In this document: positions 5,969 through 6,090 of the stretch, one piece after another | Layout of the letters: each line of letters begins with the position of its first letter | Numbering within the stretch: position 1 is the first letter of the stretch | NCBI GenBank assembly: GCA_021154065.1 | Contig: JAJKJG010000386.1 | Coordinates: forward strand, 1-6,090 | Direction of reading: 5' to 3' | DNA from: Methylobacterium sp. | GTDB taxonomy: Bacteria > Pseudomonadota > Alphaproteobacteria > Rhizobiales > Beijerinckiaceae | Length of the DNA: 6,090 nucleotides | Notes under the pieces: generated by a model | What the model saw: only the letters and a program-made list of their open reading frames with translations | Database searches by the model: none | Told to the model about the DNA's origin: nothing | Program-made: the position numbers and the translations under genes

Positions 5969-6090
5969 ATGCCCCGCCCCGCACGCCTCTCCAGGAACTT
6001 CTTCGACCGCAGCGTCCACGCGGTCGCGCCGGACCTCGTCGGCGCGACGCTCCTCGTCGACGGGGTCGGCGGGATCATCGTCGAGGTCGA
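5969..6090 (+). CDS. DNA-3-methyladenine glycosylase (AAG/MPG family), N-terminal fragment (cut by window edge)
   Basis: Forty codons are visible from the ATG at 5969, and the gene runs off the right edge. The translation has [21 protein letters not shown] (9-29) followed by GGIIVEV (34-40). This is the start of the AAG/MPG family (Pfam PF02245), whose N-terminus typically reads FF.R....VA..LLG..L and then I-V-E-x-E-A-Y. The last two bases of the window are GA, consistent with the catalytic Glu of that motif being the next residue. The enzyme excises alkylated purines in base-excision repair and is a monofunctional glycosylase. It is transcribed divergently from the GlsB-family gene. No convincing sigma-70 promoter or Shine-Dalgarno is visible in the 131-base gap (5838-5968). 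The assignment rests on a short N-terminal segment. Confidence 0.8.
   Translation, partial: MPRPARLSRNFFDRSVHAVAPDLVGATLLVDGVGGIIVEV

Noticed and set aside
5838..5984. 49-residue N-terminal extension of the GlsB-family protein
   Set aside because: It is Arg-rich without family similarity, overlaps the start of the divergent glycosylase gene, and ignores the strong GGAGAG site before the ATG at 5837.

Overview
The window reads as a piece of an alphaproteobacterial chromosome, most likely from the order Hyphomicrobiales (Rhizobiales). It is strongly GC-rich. Several features point this way: a fused ispDF gene, a dusB(nifR3)-ntrB-ntrC nitrogen-control cluster, a separate short CinA/PncC gene, and lipA followed directly by a Coq10/RatA-type gene. 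No mobile element, tRNA, rRNA, CRISPR array or phage gene is visible. The content is core housekeeping and regulation, tightly packed, with no gene-free stretch longer than about 130 bases.

Layout. (1) Positions 1-2213, minus strand: dusB (tRNA dihydrouridine synthase), ntrB (nitrogen sensor kinase) and the first 21 codons of ntrC (response regulator) are read toward the left edge as one operon. dusB and ntrB overlap by 4 bases, and ntrB and ntrC are 4 bases apart. (2) Positions 2214-2321: a divergent control region of about 110 bases. (3) Positions 2322-4012, plus strand: ispDF (two steps of the MEP isoprenoid pathway) overlaps by one base with a CinA C-terminal (PncC-type) amidase gene. (4) Positions 4009-5447, minus strand: lipA (lipoyl synthase) then a Coq10/RatA START-domain gene 11 bases downstream. 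The stop codon of this gene interlocks with that of the CinA gene. (5) Positions 5448-5546: a short gap holding a perfect 13-bp hairpin. (6) Positions 5547-5837, minus strand: a small three-helix membrane protein of the GlsB/YeaQ/YmgE family. A sequence resembling the alphaproteobacterial general-stress (EcfG) promoter lies just upstream. (7) Positions 5969-6090, plus strand: the first 40 codons of a 3-methyladenine DNA glycosylase, cut by the window edge.

Functional themes are nitrogen signalling (ntrBC), isoprenoid precursors that feed quinone side chains (ispDF) beside a quinone-linked Coq10-like protein, lipoate synthesis for 2-oxoacid dehydrogenases (lipA), tRNA modification (dusB), nucleotide salvage (PncC) and stress or DNA repair functions at the right end. 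I see no evidence for an undescribed system. The points worth a second look are regulatory and architectural: the interlocked convergent stops, the stress-type promoter candidate, the hairpin before lipA and the divergent dusB/ispDF control region.
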